Source of the DNA: Chloroflexi bacterium UBA4730
GTDB taxonomy: Bacteria; Chloroflexota; Limnocylindria; P2-11E
Assembly: GCA_002404155.1 (NCBI GenBank)
Contig: DHJC01000025.1
Location: 10,262 to 41,505, forward strand
DNA length: 31,244 nt
Reading direction: 5' to 3'
This document shows positions 30,491 through 31,244 of this stretch, one piece after another. Position 1 is the first letter of the stretch, and each line of letters opens with the position of its first letter. Below the pieces are notes generated by a model. It was given only the letters and a program-made list of their open reading frames with translations. It was not told the origin of the DNA and did not search any database. Made by a program: the position numbers and the translations under genes.

Positions 30491-31244
30491 GCGGCCGCAT
30501 CGTGCGGCCGGGCCCGGCTGCGCCGGCCCCGGACGAGCCCCAGTCAAAGGACCTTTGGCTCGAGAGGTACCGAGCCGCCGTCGCGAAGCATCCGGAACGG
30601 AAGCAGCGGTTCAGCACGCTCTCGGACCTCCCGGTCGATCCGCTGTACACCGCCGACGACCTGCCGGGCTTCGACCCCGACCGCGACCTCGGGCTGCCGG
30701 GCCAGTTCCCGTACACGCGTGGCGTCTACCCCTCGATGTACCGCGGGCGGCTCTGGACGATGCGCCAGTTCGCCGGCTTCGGCTCGGCCGAGGACACGAA
30801 CGCGCGCTTCCACTACCTCCTCGCGCACGGGGTCACCGGCCTGTCGACGGCGTTCGACATGCCGACGCTCATGGGCCGGGACGCCGACGACCCGCTGTCG
30901 CGTGGCGAGGTCGGGCGGGAGGGCGTCGCGGTGAGCTCGCTCGCCGACATGCGCATCCTCTTCGACAAGATCCCGCTCGACCTGGTCACCACGTCGATGA
31001 CCATCAACGGCCCGGCCTCGATCGTGTGGGCGATGTACCTTGCCGCGGCCGAGGAGCGCGGGATCCCGTTCACGAAGCTCGGCGGAACGATCCAGAACGA
31101 CTGCCTGAAGGAGTACATCGCGCAGCGTGAGTGGATCGTGCCGGTGAAGCCGGCGATGGAGCTCGTCGTCGACAGCTTCCGCTACGGCGCACGCGAGGTG
31201 CCGAGGTGGAACACCGTCTCCATCAGCGGCTACCACATCCGCGA
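30487..31244 (+). CDS. B12-dependent acyl-CoA mutase large subunit, N-terminal part (isobutyryl-CoA mutase-like)
   Basis: First 252 codons; the gene runs off the right edge. Methylmalonyl-CoA mutase superfamily, substrate TIM-barrel domain: PGQFPYTRGVYPSMYRGRLW, TMRQFAGFGSAEDTNARFHYLL, GLSTAFDMPTLMGRDADDP, VTTSMTINGPASIVWAMYL, GGTIQNDCLKEYIAQREW and SISGYHIR. GTG start at 30487, GTGA overlap with the dehydrogenase. The two residues that separate substrates are Phe95 (RQFAGF) and Gln213 (YIAQREW), 118 apart. As I recall the family, methylmalonyl-CoA mutase has Tyr89/Arg207 and isobutyryl-CoA mutase Phe80/Gln198, both also 118 apart. It is therefore more likely an isobutyryl-CoA mutase or close relative than a methylmalonyl-CoA mutase. 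The B12 subunit or domain is outside the window. Confidence 0.93.
   Translation, partial: MSGRIVRPGPAAPAPDEPQSKDLWLERYRAAVAKHPERKQRFSTLSDLPVDPLYTADDLPGFDPDRDLGLPGQFPYTRGVYPSMYRGRLWTMRQFAGFGSAEDTNARFHYLLAHGVTGLSTAFDMPTLMGRDADDPLSRGEVGREGVAVSSLADMRILFDKIPLDLVTTSMTINGPASIVWAMYLAAAEERGIPFTKLGGTIQNDCLKEYIAQREWIVPVKPAMELVVDSFRYGAREVPRWNTVSISGYHIR

Noticed and set aside
1..31244. CRISPR arrays, tRNA/rRNA genes, insertion sequences, prophage genes
   Set aside because: No regularly spaced direct repeats, no cloverleaf or rRNA wording, and no transposase or integrase motifs were seen on either strand. The spaces are almost all under 130 bases, leaving little room.

Overview
The window is GC-rich bacterial chromosome (roughly two thirds G+C by eye), densely packed, with most neighbouring genes overlapping by 1-23 bases. 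Gene content (fhaA-fhaB-rodA-pbpA cluster, F420-type LLM oxidoreductase, ETF:menaquinone oxidoreductase, MoxR/DUF58/transglutaminase operon, FliA-like sigma factor, several apparently leaderless genes) suggests an aerobic, heterotrophic, monoderm-like bacterium. It is most likely a Chloroflexota lineage of the Limnocylindria/Ellin6529 kind, with an actinobacterium as the alternative. No rRNA, tRNA, CRISPR array, transposase or phage gene was seen.

Layout. (1) 1-2254, minus strand: a UgpA/UgpE/UgpB-like carbohydrate ABC importer, with the binding protein cut by the left edge. (2) 2294-7536, plus: FmdB zinc ribbon, YihY membrane protein, FhaA, FhaB, RodA/FtsW glycosyltransferase and a class B penicillin-binding protein, i.e. 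an elongation/septation peptidoglycan module. (3) 7654-12552, plus: MoxR ATPase, DUF58 protein, membrane transglutaminase and a YbaK deacylase. (4) 12658-14819: NAD-dependent epimerase, a small acidic unknown protein on the other strand, and a frameshifted LLM oxidoreductase. (5) 14830-17623, minus: a class V aminotransferase and SerA (serine synthesis), divergent from ribulose-phosphate epimerase. (6) 18362-20363: zinc metallopeptidase, single-domain response regulator, sigma factor and HD hydrolase in divergent or convergent pairs. (7) 20360-31244, plus: M20 amidohydrolase, then a MerR-headed catabolic operon: thiolase, 3-hydroxybutyryl-CoA dehydrogenase, VOC protein, acyl-CoA dehydrogenase, ETF:menaquinone oxidoreductase, EtfB, EtfA, a second acyl-CoA dehydrogenase and a B12 acyl-CoA mutase cut by the right edge.

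How region 7 works together (inference from families): short-chain acyl-CoAs are dehydrogenated, electrons pass to EtfAB and then through the membrane Fe-S/cytochrome protein to menaquinone, and the carbon ends as acetyl-CoA. The mutase carries the residue pair of isobutyryl-CoA mutase rather than methylmalonyl-CoA mutase, so it may feed valine-derived isobutyryl-CoA into the butyryl-CoA route. No enoyl-CoA hydratase is present in the window.

Two observations stand out. First, two 125-bp intergenic elements (5961-6085 and 12558-12682) share length and layout. Each has an outer stem, an identical inner hairpin stem and a conserved GACGAGCGAGCGAG block, and several stems differ in sequence but keep pairing; this looks like a structured dispersed repeat or RNA. 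Second, four genes (yihY, ybaK-like, rpe, second acyl-CoA dehydrogenase) have no ATG/GTG/TTG where their family homology begins. Each has instead a GTA, ATA or CTG codon exactly one base ahead of the preceding stop codon, the same geometry as the six ATGA/GTGA junctions here. This suggests termination-coupled restart with relaxed start-codon choice.
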